Assembly: GCA_947034885.2 (NCBI GenBank)
Contig: OX344752.2
Coordinates: forward strand, 24,928,386 to 24,992,385
DNA from: Thuidium tamariscinum
Lineage: Eukaryota; Streptophyta; Bryopsida; Hypnales; Thuidiaceae
DNA length: 64,000 nucleotides
Direction: 5' to 3'
In this document: one piece after another, positions 33,989-47,097 of the stretch
Numbering within the stretch: the first letter of the stretch is position 1
How the letters are laid out: each line of letters begins with the position of its first letter
The notes under the pieces: generated by a model
Told to the model about the DNA's origin: nothing
What the model saw: the letters and a program-made list of their open reading frames with translations, nothing else
Databases searched by the model: none
Program-made: the position numbers and the translations under genes

Positions 33989-34194
33989 ATGGTCAATTTC
34001 GTTAAAATGGCGGTATTCCAAGTGCCATTTTGATATATTCCGTGTGCCAGTTTGACAAATTTCAAGTGCCATTTTGACATATTTTGTGTACCATTTTGAC
34101 ATATAGGCTTAGTGGTAGAGGAAGAAAATGTGCCATTTTAACGGAATGTCATGCCATTTTATTGGAGTACCACCATTTTAACAAAATTGACCAT
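33989..34194. repeat. 206-bp foldback element with internal tandem repeats
   Basis: The terminal inverted repeats are about 32 bp (ATGGTCAATTTCGTTAAAAT and inverted ATGGTCAATTTTGTTAAAAT, few mismatches). The centre has several 17-23-bp units of GTGCCATTTTGACATAT. No target duplication was established. Probably a MITE. Confidence 0.7.
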
Positions 34195-36183
34195 GAAGAA
34201 ATTTTCCAAAGAAACATTAAATTCCATTTGTTCGGAATTTCTTTTCCCATAAACCCAAGGTGGGAAAAATCCCCAAAATAGATAGTTTGTACCAAGATTA
34301 GAGGAGTGAAATTGGAAAAGGCCCAAAATTCTGAATTTGTGAGGTCAACGAGGTTTGACCAAGGCCAGAGGGTGAGAGGAGTAGTTTCCCACATCAGATT
34401 ACTTACAAATTCCAAAACAGAGCTAGTGAGGTATAAAAAACCCAGTCCAAAGTTGAGAAGGGATATTAAGTTGAGAAAATTTGAATTTAGCTAAAGTCAA
34501 TTCAATTTGACCCAATCAAAACTTGGAGGAGGCAAATCATCCCATCGAGAGTACATCAGCCCATTGAGCAACTTACAAACTGAATTCAACTTCAAAAAAC
34601 CTCAGAGTACATTCAACTCACAAGCTAGAGGGTTATGTGAACCAGGGAGTAATCCAGCATAGAAGTCAATGAGCTCAGTTACTTGTTCCAAATTCCAGTA
34701 CAAGTTGCCACTCAACAATCCAACACAATTGCATTCAAGCTAAAACATCTCTCAAACTTTCAAGCTACAAGTTCTTAAGTGAGTGTGGAAGTTGGAATGA
34801 TATGCAAGTGTTGGTGTTAGGGAAGGAAAGTTAGACCCAAGTAGAGAATCATTGACTTTTGCATCACGTTTAGGCTTGATAGAAAAGACAAATAGAAAAA
34901 AACAAAGAAAAGAATAGTTGACTTTGGAGGAGTTTAGAGGTTTGCCAAATTAGAGAAAAGTTGGAAAACCTTAATTGTAGTGTAGTTTGACTTTGATAAC
35001 CATTTAGTGATTAATCCCCAAAATTAGATTATATTAGGATATTTTATAGTTGGACTTTGGAAGTCATTGAAAAGAAAAAAAGGAGTTCAAAAGATAAAGA
35101 AAAACACAAAAAAGAAGGTAAAAGAAAGGATGGAGCTGTAAAGGATAATACAACATTCAAATGTGTTTTATAAGTATACTAAACACCACATTCAACTATA
35201 AGAGCATCGAGATGGAAGTAGAATTAGCACAGTGTGAAGGAGTTATGGGAACACACAAAGACCTCAAAGTTGTCATGATGGAGGTTAGTCTATGAGAATC
35301 TCTTTCTATTTCCATTTTTTTCACAATTTCAATTAAAGTAGAATTTAAACATTATTTATTGAACTTTAATTTAAGATCGGACACATATAGCCATTAGTGA
35401 TTTACCAATTAGAATTTGAAGTAGTTAGTTTGTATAATTAGATTCTCCCAACAAAATAAAACTCAAAAATCAGATAAGAATTTAGGAGTTAATCAAAACC
35501 AACATCATTTCCAAAAATAAAGGTAGAATTTAGACCTTTGGAATTAAGACTTTTGATTAGAAGTAGAAGTAGAAAACTAAAAACCAAAAGCACTTCCAAT
35601 GGAGAAGTAATTAATAGGTAATTTTTGGTAAACTGGATAATAGTCAAAATTTACTTATGATTAATTTTATCCAAGGATTAAAAAGCAAAATTTGACTTTG
35701 ATTAAAAAAGGAAGGTAAAAGGTAAATCCAAAAGAATTTGACCACTTAGATAAAAAAAAGAGTTTAACTGGGTAAAACTTTGATGAATTAGTCAACAATC
35801 AAAATTTCCTATAAAAATTCACATTTACCCCCCAAAGTCAAAGATTGAGGTTTTTTACTTTTGAAAGGATAAAATCATTCCTTTTGAGATAAGACTCAAA
35901 TTGACTATTCCGGTATTCAGTCAAAATAGTAAAAGAGTAGTTAAGCAATACATTAATCAAGATTAAAAGGCAACCAAAAAACAAGTCAAGGATAGAACCC
36001 TATAAAAGATATCTTAGAACAGAGAAAACCCAAATCTACTTTGAATTTGATCAAACATCAAAGAAGTTAGACTAGATCGAAGTTTTAGCTAAAAGTTTTG
36101 CTCATTTGGATGAAAGTCAACTATAGTTGATCAAATAAAGTGAAATGATAAACTCCAATAGAGATTAGAAAAATAGAAAATAA
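34195..36183. other. AT-rich intergenic DNA
   Basis: No supported genes or repeats; rich in AAAG/AGTCAAA words. Confidence 0.35.
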
Positions 36184-36923
36184 GGGTGATTGCAAGAAAC
36201 ACTTGTCCTATTTGTTGCATTTTACTACAAGACTCGTGACTTTTTCTGGAGTACTTTAAAATTAGAAAATTAATTTGAAATTTTTTTGAAAAATATGAAT
36301 AATGTATACACCTCTTAGATGATGGTATTTAATAAAGGAAATTGATAGAAAAATTCTCTAAGTAGGAGAACTTAAAAAGCACCAAACCTCAAGAAAATAC
36401 ATATTTTCATGTTTTAATTCGGGAAAATTAGTAAAAATAAGTAAATACAAAAAAAAGTGTCCATTTGCAACAACTCTATGGAGATGGTCATTCATCAAAA
36501 AAATCACTAAAATAATACTTTATATGTTTAAAAATGCAACTAGAAAGAAGCTCACTTTGTAGACTTCCACACGGCATAAAAATAATTTTTTTCAAAATCC
36601 CTCAAAAAGGAGAGCTGTAAGTCTTCTAGAAGACCATCTCATCCAAATTTCATCTCAAAATTATTAAAAAAAAGGTACTCCTTAGTGACTAAGAACCCCT
36701 AAAGGCCTAAACTGCGAAGTGTGACATTCAATCACTAGTACTATTTTGAAATCAAAATATTTTTGAAAATAATGAAAAAATTAGAGAATGTGTATGGTAC
36801 CTATGAATATCTTCCCTATAAATCTTGAGTCATTTGGAGCCAAAACATAGAAGTTATGGCCAAAAAACAAATCAGTACACTAGGTGTGACAGAAAATAGG
36901 ACAAGTGTTTCTTGCAATTGCCC
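36184..36923. mobile_element. 740-bp inverted-repeat element, GTGATTGCA family, copy 1
   Basis: The left end GGGTGATTGCAAGAAACACT and the right end (minus strand) GGGCAATTGCAAGAAACACT both go on to TGTCCTATTT. It is non-coding. Its right half, inverted, resembles 40979 onward (GATTTGTTTTTTGGC, TTAGCTCCAAATGA). Confidence 0.7.
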
Positions 36924-37777
36924 ATAAACAAAAAATACTCATTCAATTTTGATAGTTAGAACACTTGCAATCCACGGATGAAGTTTTAAGGGTTAATATC
37001 CAAACTTCATCTGCAATTATTCAATAGGGAATTAGGTTAACCATAGGTTTCTTTAACAAGTTAGAAAGAGCAAAACAAGCTCTATAAATTTAGCCCAACT
37101 TACTTGATCTTTGAGTGTCATTTAGCAAAACTTAGTCTAGATTGTGGTAGCCAAAACTGGTTGAATCTTAGCGTGAAGCCATTTCAACCTAGCAATTGCA
37201 AGCGGGCCAATTAGGAGTAGGAATTTAAAAAGATCCATTGCTTGGAAGGCATAATTGGATTACATGTAGGTTAGACACCCACTAGGAACCGTTAACAAAA
37301 TAGTAAACCCTAATTGTGTACACTTTATTCCAAGGGTGGGAATAAAGCATCCATAGTATGCAAATCCACGAATGTATCATTACCTACCAGAACCACCTAA
37401 TTACATGATAGTCCGGAGAGTCGTTAAATCGCACCTTGTATAGTGTATTTTTTCTCCTGTAGAGCCACTCTTTCCATCAGTAAATGAGTTGAAACATATG
37501 AACAATGAATTAGATTTTGCATGTATTGGTTATGATAAGTAGACTTCATTGCCATCACAATATGTTGTGAACACAAGAATGCCACTAATTTCAATATGAA
37601 GTATTAATTGTAAATCATTATTCAAAATATCACAAGTTCCAGGAATATACTTACAACCCTCCAATAAGACTATGTTTAAATCAACGTAATTCACTGAGGG
37701 AAGAAGAGCTTCAACTAAATCATATCTAACAGTTTTCTCCTTAAAGCTCACGCCCACCTTGAAGCTTGCGCTCTTGA

Positions 37778-38744
37778 GTGATTGCACAAAACACTTGACA
37801 ATTTGATTGCGTTCTGATTTTAGAGCGCTATAACTTTTGAAGTATGAATCCAATGCCAAAACCAAAAAAATTGTTTTTAAAGATCTTGACAAAAATCATT
37901 TTTTCCTTATTTTTCAAATTTAAAAAAAATCATTTTATATTTAAAAGTTAATTTTGTTAATTTGTCAGACTTTCAGATAGTGGGGTTTTTAGTACTATCA
38001 AGCAGTTAAAATTAATGTTTTTTAGCTGAAATTTCTATGGTATATTTTCTTAGAAGGTAGACATGTTCCTACCGAAGAACATCTAAAAATACATTATTTT
38101 ATATCCTCCACATTCATGCAAATAGGCCTCCTTTGCGCTTGCAATTGCAAACATTAGAAATGGTTTTGACCTCATTTTTTTAGCCAAATATCATCACCAA
38201 AAAGTCTTACCAAATGGACTAGTTTTACTTTGGTTGAAAATTATTTAACGTTTTAATTTGTAGAAAATAGAAAAAACAATTTTCAACCAAAGTAAAACTA
38301 GTCCATTTGGTAAGACTTTTTGGTGATGATATTTGACTAAGAAAATGAGGTCAAAACCATTTCTAATGTTTGCAATTGCATGCGCAAAGGAGGCCTATTT
38401 GCATGAATGTGGAGGATATAAAATAATGTATTTTTAGATGTTATTTGGTAGGAACATGTCTACCTACTAAGAAAATATACCATAGAAATTTCAGCTAAAA
38501 AACATTAATTTTAACTGCTCGATAGTACTAAAAACCCCACTATCTGAAAGTCTGACAAATTAACAAAATTAACTTTTAAATATAAAATGATTTTTTTTTA
38601 AATTTGAAAAATAAGAAAAAAATGATTTTTGTCAAGATCTTTAAAAACAATTTTTTTTGGTTTTGGCATTGGATTCATACTTCAAAAGTTATAGCACTCT
38701 AAAATCTCTATGCAACCAAACTACCCGGTGTTTTGTGCAATCAC
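37778..38744. mobile_element. 967-bp perfect-looking foldback, GTGATTGCA family, copy 2
   Basis: Ends GTGATTGCACAAAACAC on both strands. Arms of about 460 bp are almost identical inverted copies meeting near 38243/38277 with a spacer of about 35 bp. For instance, CTATAACTTTTGAAGTATGA at ~37830 reappears inverted at ~38680. Transcripts would form a long hairpin, a likely small-RNA source. No coding region (the 37530-37892 frame spans the left arm and is not supported). Confidence 0.8.
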
Positions 38745-39690
38745 CATCTTGCCCTCCGTTCCCTGAAGTGTCTATTTTCAAACCTTAGATTAAAGAATCA
38801 AAGGATTGGCATACTGTCTCTCCATCAGTAACTGTGATAGGGCCATTGGCTTGCTTTCCAATCAAACCAATCTCCACCACTATCTGCAAAGTAATAATCC
38901 ACCCCACAAACATAAAAAACTCTCCTAGAATCATGACAGCAAACCCCGCGTGGAAAACCAACATGAGCTCCCCAAATTTGCAATTGAGATCAGAATTTCA
39001 TATACTTTGAAAAAGAAAATTTGAAAGAGCCTGACCCCTACCTCCATGTTGCCAACTAGAATTTTCATAGAAATCAAATGGAGTAACTATAGGGAAACTG
39101 GAGTGGACGTTCCAAAGCTATCACCTTCTTTCTTCTTCTTTCTCTTAGCTAATTTCACACCATTTTTTGGTTCACTCAATTTGAACAATCCAAACCATTC
39201 ACCATAATTCAAGCTTTCAACCTGCAAGAAGCATCACCTTTGCGCGCTCCACCTCCGACATGGGGTTTGTTTTTGGTCAAATTTTTGTTATCCTCCAACC
39301 CTCGATGCCCCCTTTCGCCAACACACCTCAACATTCCCCGAGTTCCCAATTCCCAAAGTTCCCAAAGTTCCCCTCATTGGGAACGTCCACGTCCCCTAAA
39401 GGGACCCTTAATAAATTTTTAAAATAAAGTGTTCAATGAAAAATGTAAAAGTGCCACACAAGCACACCTCAAGTACATTTTTAATCCTCTCATTGAATTA
39501 GAAGCAAAATAAATTTTAAAAATTTGATGTTCAATTAAAAAAGTAAAAGTAGGTGGATGTGTACTTGAGGTAGACTTCAAGTAAACTTCAACAAACTTTT
39601 ATTTCTTTTAGGATTTAGGACCCAAATTTTGGTGAATTTTGGGCCAAAACTTGGTGGGTTTTAGGCCAAAACTTAATAAATTTCAGGATT
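38745..39690. other. AT-rich intergenic DNA
   Basis: No supported gene. It includes the third copy of the 28685 repeat unit (39455-39600) and a short duplicated CCCAAAGTTCCC around 39350. Confidence 0.35.
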
Positions 39691-39695
39691 AGTGC

Positions 39696-39945
39696 AATTA
39701 GTGACAAAGGATTTTTTTTCTATAATATGAATTTGTCACTAACTATACTAACTTCAATTTTGGGACTTAACTGTGTGGTTAGAGACAAAGGATTTTTTTT
39801 CCACAATATGAATATGTCATTAACCATACTAACCTCAATTTTTGGGCTTAGTGTGGTTAGTGACAAAGAATTTTTTTTCCAATGTGCCGTGCATCAGTAA
39901 TAGTACTAACCTCAATTTTTGAGATTAGTGTGGTTAGTCACAAAG
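39696..39945 (+). repeat. ~85-bp tandem repeat, about three units
   Basis: Units of GTGGTTAGTGACAAAGGATT, then poly-T, AATATGAAT.TGTCA, ACTAACCTCAATTTT. The units have diverged. Confidence 0.7.
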
Positions 39946-40024
39946 GAAATTGAATCCCTTGCACTATTTATTTTAGATTAGGTGATTCTCCTCGACCTCA
40001 TCACTAGATTAGAAGCCTAGTCAA

Positions 40025-40336
40025 TTGACCATCGGAATGCCCATTCAAAAGCTTGTTCAAAAGTAGATTGCGTGTTCGCGCATCCACTCATCCACCACAT
40101 CTCGGCCGTTAGCCCAATCCGCCCATGCGTCCATGCGTTCACCACATCTTGGCCATCCGTGCATTCGTTCGTTTGCCACATCTCGGTTGTCCCCCCGTCG
40201 GCCCATCCGCTTGTGCGTCCGCCCGACCATCTGTCCCCCCAATCGTTGGATGTATTGTACAATTTTGCAAATGTCAAATGACATCCGGGGAGCCACGGAC
40301 GTTGCCACGGGACGTCCGAACGTCATGTCAATCCTA
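40025..40336. mobile_element. Remnant or solo right end of another GGACGTCC-ended hAT
   Basis: A GC-rich block of degenerate CCATCCGC/GTCCGCCC units ends in GGGACGTCC and then GTCAATCCTA. Read on the minus strand the end is TAGGATTGACATGACG, like the giant hAT's right end CAAGGTTGACG. The island has many C-to-T type changes (CATCCGC for CGTCCGC), consistent with age and cytosine methylation decay. No partner end or coding part was found. Confidence 0.55.
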
Positions 40337-40978
40337 ACTACTGCATTACAAGGTCGCCAAATCCAAAATTGTGGTAGTTCACATCATGAAAAGGACATAC
40401 TCACGCTCTTCACTTCTCTGCCTTTACACAACAATTTCTCCTACATTTTTTGAAGCATTTGTACACTTGAGCTGCTGTGATGAACTCAGAAGTAACGATG
40501 TGTCTACTGAAGTCATTAAACGAAATTCTCAGTCAAACCTTATAATTTTTACATCCACCACCTTCCCTGTTATTCGTACACTGAATAAAAGAGTAGCAAA
40601 CCATACGGTTACTTCCGAAATTGCAATCTTCAAATTTGAAGCATTTGACTGGGAAGATTCTACACTTTTGTCACCACTTCCTACTCACCAAATGAACCTT
40701 GACATTCCAGGGTTAAACCATCTATTGAAGAAATAAAAACAAATCTTATCAAGGTCCATTGTAATCTACAATTCAATTTCCCACAATTCAAGTGTCTATT
40801 TCATAGCCCCTATTAGACAGTTGAAAATGCCTACTTAGTTTTAGAGTCCTCTCCTATGAGTTGAACTTGGACCAATAGTTGGTGAAAATCCACAGTCGAG
40901 TCATAAGGGCTTAAACTTGTTCACTTCTATGCGATTTGGGATTTAAGTCAACATTTTCTTTTAAATATTCGCAAAGTT
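40337..40978. other. AT-rich intergenic DNA
   Basis: A 121-codon frame at 40371-40736 shows no recognisable domain and starts inside repeat-flanking DNA. I see nothing else. Confidence 0.35.
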
Positions 40979-41400
40979 GGGGGTGATTGTAAGAAACACT
41001 TATACTATTTGTTGCGTTTTGTCACACACTCACACCTTAGTTTGTGATTTGTTTTTTGGCTATAGCTATTGTGTTTTAGCTCCAAATGATTCAAAATTAA
41101 TAGAAAATCTACTCATAACCATTATACCTTACCTAATTTTTGAAGATTTAAAAAAAAAAATTTATTATTCTTAAATAGCCCTAATAATTTCTCACAATGG
41201 ATGATTTAGGATTTTTTTAAATAAAAATATTTATTTTTATGTTGTATAGAAGTCTATTAAAAGAGATTCTTTCTACATTTTTTTTGAAGGTATAAAACAT
41301 TATTTTAGTGAGTTTTTTGATCAAATCTCATCACCAAAAAGTCTTCTCAAATGGAAAATTTTTAGATTTTTTTTAAAACCCTCTTATAATATTGAAATTT
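40979..41400. mobile_element. GTGATTGCA family, copy 3 (partial)
   Basis: Starts GGGTGATTGTAAGAAACACT and is related to the inverted right half of the 36184 copy. It also shares CATCACCAAAAAGTCTT with the 37778 foldback. No matching right terminus was found. Confidence 0.55.
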
Positions 41401-43074
41401 AGGAGGTATGTAATTTACATGATACAAGATGAAAATGTCAAAAAAATAATCATGAATAGTGTAAAAAATTCACTCTAGAAGGAAGTAAAGTTTTCAAGCT
41501 TGTTGGGCAAGGTTGGAAAAAAAGATTTTCTCTCTAAACTTCAAACATTATAATCTTTTGACTTGTAAAGTCAAAGTTTTTGAAATTTTTTCTACACATT
41601 CTCACGGAGGTCTAGTACAAATTTGTAAAGTTGAATTTTTAATTTCTTTTTTAATTTCTTTCTTGTTGCCCTAAAAAGTGACAATTTTTGACAATTTTTG
41701 CCTAAGGGAGGACACTTCCCATTTTTTAATAACCTACATGCGGTGGAAGATAGGGTACATTTAAATAATCTTGGGTAAAATTTATAAGAAATTTTTATAT
41801 AAAATAGGGGACATTAAAAAGGCAAAGTGTTTTAAAAATAAAATAGGGATGATAATATGGCTGATTTTTCCGCTTTATGGTAAAATAGGGGCTCTTTTAA
41901 TGTTGCCAAGTAATGATTACAAGTAATTGATAGCCCCCCTAAAAATACCCCACCGCCACACGTGGGTCCCCCAAATACACAAGAAGTGTCCTCTTAGGGA
42001 TTTTTGCCCAAAATGTGCCCTAGTCTTTTAGGAGTTATACCCTATGTTTTGATTATTGATATAGGAAAAATGGATTCAAAAATCCATCCATCAAGTTATT
42101 TTTTGGAGGTACTTTGATTGCCCAAAAAACAAGTAAACCTCTATTATTTTCCCATTGTTAGATCTATCAAAATGAATCAAATCTTTTGTGCAAGTTATAA
42201 ATAAATTTCCTATGAAAAAAAAATTACTGAAATTTGGTTTGTTTTTGTTTTTACCTTGTTGCCCAACAAATTAAACAAACTCCATTTTGAGCTTAATAGG
42301 TTGGCATAACTAATGCCCAAAGCATAGATTGAAATAAAAACTACATTTCTACAAAGCTAGAGTGTTTTTATATCTTGAAAAAGGTTTTCAAAACTCACAC
42401 TAATATTTGCGATCATAAAAGTCTCTTTAAATCATCATTCAACCTTTAGGGGTTTGTAGGATTTTAGGGATTAAAATACAATTTTTATATCCCAGAAGAT
42501 GATTTTTCATGTGATTGCTCTCAAGTGTCAAAAAAATTGTCAACTACTACAAGTAGTTACAAGTGCTTCAAGAAATGTAGAAATTAAATGTTTGATGGCA
42601 AATCAAGCACTAAATTATTTATAGAAAAGCATCAAAACTTGCATGTGCGTACAAATTATTTTTTCTGTGTTTGTAATTTTTTTAAATGCACATTCAAGAA
42701 TATAAACTTTCTGTGCAAACAAATCAAAAGTCAAATCACTAAAATTGACTACACCCTTCAAAACCAAAATGTGGTTGCAATGAATTTGAAAAATCAATCT
42801 ATTAGAAATTTGAATGACTATTTTAGAGATCTTCAAAAAAGATGTCAACCATCTAAAAAGACAAAATACTCTTAATTCTTGATTTTGGATATCCTTTTAA
42901 GATTAGATTGAAGTAACCACATTCTAAAAGTGTATAAAAACATTTAATTAGGCATGAATCCTATTACCAAACTATCTTACTTTTTGTTTGTTTGTGTAGG
43001 CAATTAAATAAAAAAATTTAGATTCATATCTTATTTTGTTTGTATGGACACTATATAAATGATTGATGCAATGT
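41401..43074. other. AT-rich intergenic DNA
   Basis: No supported gene. The 95-codon frame at 42588 looks like chance in AT-rich DNA. Confidence 0.35.
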
Positions 43075-43078
43075 TTAA

Positions 43079-43623
43079 CCCCTAAGCACTCAAGCGACCC
43101 TTTTTTGGTTGTTGCCCAACTTTAGGTAGAATTTTCGAGCAAAAATAAAAATTCAATTTTATTTTATTTTTTCATAATTTGAAAATATTGGGTTGTTTTT
43201 CAACATTTATATTCAAAACAAAGATTAGTACATCTAAACAAAAACTATAAGAGAAATAGCACAAAGTATTTACAATTGCCTAGTATTAAAAAAACTTACT
43301 ATTTAGGAAAAGTGTTCATGCTCTCATGACTAGATTTTTGCTTCTTTTTTACAAATTGATGAAAACCACAATTTTGACCAATCAAAAAAAAATTTCAAAC
43401 CCTAAGGAGAGAAATTGTATTTTTGATGAATTAGTGAAGTTATATCTTCAAAATTCATTTGAAGACAATTTAAAAATAATTTTATAATTTTGACTATACA
43501 AATACTTTCTATTTTTTGTACTTCACATTATTTTTTGTGATGATAACTTCAAAAAAGTTATAGAACTTATATTTTACATGACATTATTTTGTGTTTTGTC
43601 CTAACCCCTTAGACTTTTAAGGG
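43079..43623. mobile_element. CCCCTAAAG-type inverted-repeat element, ~545 bp
   Basis: Left end CCCCTAAGCACTC and right end (minus strand) CCCTTAAAAGTC, flanked on both sides by TTAA (43075-43078, 43624-43627). Interior non-coding. It lies 33 bp from CACTA-2. Confidence 0.55.
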
Positions 43624-43660
43624 TTAAAGTTTTGATTATAAGTGCACTCAAAATTGATTC

Positions 43661-46600
43661 CACTACCGCATATGTGGGTGCTTTCAGTACGGGAGAATAG
43701 TAAGAATTTACTGGAAAGATGTGTCATTTCTGTAAAAGTCACTCTAGGAAGTCGAACACCCTTCATTCAGTCAATCACTCGAGAAGAGTCAGTCCAGGCT
43801 CTTGGAAAACAAGTTTTTCAGTCACATGGAGTTGGGCTCATAATTTAAGGCAGTTATTAAGCAATAATTTGGACTCCGCTTGTACTTCGAGCGCTCTGTA
43901 TAAACGGAAGTCACAACAGTGCTGCCCGTAACTTCTGGACGGTGCCAGCATCTGACATATTCACACTGTTCAGACACACTTGTCTTCATGTCGTAAAAAA
44001 GTAAATCAGGAAGTAGACGGAACACTTGAAAGAATTGCTGCTTGTAACTCCCAACCTCTTCCCATTCACTGCCACTATGTCTTCAACCTCTACTCTTCTT
44101 TAATTTCTTCATTTCTTGAGGACGTTTCAGGAATAATTCTCTGACAACACAAGTTCCGTCCTCAAATCATTCAACGAATAGCCACTTCATTTGAAAAAAC
44201 CCAGGATAAAACTTGAATGCCAATAACTGAAGTAGTGAACAATAACAGCCATCTCTTAATTTACGTGGAAGCACTATTTCAGTTCATCGTCATTAACTTT
44301 TCAACTCACAGTTGCCACAACTGAGAAGGTACTACTACCATGACATTGTGCGCCCCTCCAAGTTTAGTGCTCCTCTACTGATGTAGAATACACCAGAAGC
44401 AAATAACCTGCCTCCAACTACAACATTGCAGAACGTATGACCTGTACAATGAAGCACAACACTCTCTCCACCTTGAGTCCCCGGAAAAGAATTTAAAACT
44501 CCTCACTGAGTTCATACTCCTCCTACCAAATTCAGGACATTGCCGCGGCTACCTAACTGCACGTCCCCTCTAACCCCTCTTCTCCCGCACTCTTCACATA
44601 CTGAATGGTACAGTGCGTCCTCATTCCTTCGTAAACCTGCATTGTCATCCACGATTTGCTTCAGTGCGAATGATTTCGGCTTTCACGACGACTCATTTTT
44701 TGCTTCCCAAGCTCCTTCCGCAATTACAGAACGCAAGCCATTTCCTGACCAACCTCAGGTTCACAAATTCCGATGAGGACTTCATCCAGGTTCTGCTATT
44801 CATTCCGTCTTCCAAGAACTGTGGCCTGCACAATGCGATGAATTCGTACTTCAACCACGTCCTACGATTCCATTAACAGGAACCCATTCACAGAAGATTC
44901 ATTTTATGCACAGAAGCTCTAAGTCCTCGAGATTTCACACTAAACAGTCATGCATACCATTAAGACCGCACATGCTGGCCTGCTGTAAGCACAGAAATGA
45001 GTTGACATGCACAATCTCGTACTCCTCCGCTACGTTTTTAGACTCATTCTCCATTCACAGAAATGTGGTTCATTTATCCCACTTCTCCACTGAAATGAAA
45101 CATTTCACTACACTTTGCTTGCACGCAAATGGCAGTTGATCCCGATTTCGAAAGCAAAGGGAATGCAAAACAAAAAAATCGACTCGGCTACGCTACAGAT
45201 ACCAGTGCAGACATTTTCTCTGCCTACCCATTACAACCATGCGATCTGCTGACTCCCACCTTCTTCCCGCTTCTTCAGGAGTCATTCCATACCAAAATAC
45301 AAGGACGGCACATGGACAAGTTTAAATTCATTGCCTTCCGTGGACGTCCTCTGATCCTGTACTTGCAAACCACCTCAGTATCCTTTTCAGAACCAAAAGG
45401 ATTTTACCAATCACATATCATTCCATTCCTTTTTTTAAAAAAAGAAAAGAAGGAAGCAACTGCCGACTGAAAATCCATCCCCCTAACGCAAAGCCAAATT
45501 CATTTTGTATCCGCTAATTTCCATGCTCACGGAAGAGCATGCATTACTACCCCTCCCTTGGATGTGCTGTACATGCATTTGTTTAATTAACATGAACCAT
45601 TGCTTGAACCTTCGTCTTCAGCATGTACACAACACCGTCGGTGGCTACGTGACTGCGAACATAGTATGCAACACATGGACGTGACAAGTAAGCGGTTTAA
45701 ATTGACTTCCGAACTCATGCGGCCGCTTACCATTGCACTCACGAATAGCACGTACACTTCTCCGTGTCTCAATTGCATCGTCTCATTTCAGCACTGGAAG
45801 TGAATTCTTCTTGTCATCGTACTGACTTTGTGCACACCTCTTCCTGGCGAACACATTTGTCAGAACAAATCATTAAATAATCTTAGGTTCACCGTTTGCC
45901 CTTCTCTGCGACGTCATACTGTCATCCACGAACGCCGCCTTCACACTCCCTTCCTACAGCCTTCACTATTCAAACACCGACGACTATTAGTACCATCTAC
46001 ATGAACTAATTCACCATGGAGCTCATAATCGCTAATGCATTAGCCAAAGAAGCATACCTGACGCGCTACTTCCTCTGCACATAGAGAAAACAATGTCTTC
46101 CTCTTCAATCCCCCTCCGCCTAATATAAAGAGCATAACGCTTCCCGCAATCTTTCATGCACTGAAGTCTCCTCTGTGAAGCAACTGAACACAGTCTCCAA
46201 CTTCACGTCGCCGTCAACCTCGCTGGAGGCTGTGCCGAACATTCTTCGTAGTCGACTTCGAAGTGAAAACCACCCAGACATAAGCAAGCAACAAAGAACA
46301 CTTCTGTTGCACTTCGAATTCAACTCTCCGATAACCTTTCACTAAGGAAGACCTGCCCTTCCACCATGTCATCGAAATATATGACAACAAAACAACTGTG
46401 CACACTAAAGGTGCCATGCCGCACACTGTCCATTCGAAAATGAATTTCCCTCACCAGCAAATCTCCGCCCACTTTTTTCTCACTGTATCACATAGTGCTG
46501 TCTAATTACTAAAATTGATCATGACCTCCTTCACAGACCTCGGTGCACACATTCATGCATCGTGCTTACACAATGTCCACATGCATTACCAACTTCATCG

Positions 46601-47097
46601 GACAACACCAGCACTCATATGTTCGACGATAAGCACACCACGTCCACACCGAAGTCCTCCACTAGAAATTTATGCACAGAACCTCGAAGACGTCTTCCTT
46701 AACAACTAAGTTGACGGTAATGGAACATTTCAAATACATATTCAACATTACATTCACCAACCCCGACGTCCTCGTCCCCCGTGCTCTCTACTGACACGGG
46801 ATATTTCAGTGGACTCCGTCACCAAGCACACACCCTCGAAACGACTTACACACCCAGACCCCACTCCTCTTCGCCCAACTCCCTGAAATTTGTTGACACA
46901 ACAGCGATTCACAAAGTACTTCACATTTAAAAACTCCTCCCACATCCCACAATACATTACTTCACGCCAATCTGACAGTCCAGTGCCTCTGCTCACTGAA
47001 TACCTCAGCCCCTCCACCACAGGTACGTCACCGCCTATGATATAAAATCTCAAATCGCTCTCAAAACGTCAGAATTCCACGTAACGCTCTCCATGCA
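43661..47097. other. Subterminal and 3' region of CACTA-2, non-coding
   Basis: About 3.4 kb between the left terminus and the tnp2 stop. No supported coding region. It is C- and T-rich on plus (pyrimidine-biased), with repeated CTTC/CACTTC words that may include TNPA-binding repeats. Confidence 0.4.

Noticed and set aside
37530-37892. 120-codon minus ORF at the foldback
   Set aside because: It spans the boundary of the foldback left arm and has no recognisable domain.
39696-39945. CRISPR-like array
   Set aside because: Units are long, diverged and without unique spacers; plant nuclear DNA.
27864-43074. Search for LTR retrotransposons
   Set aside because: No paired long direct repeats, primer-binding site or polymerase-type protein was seen.
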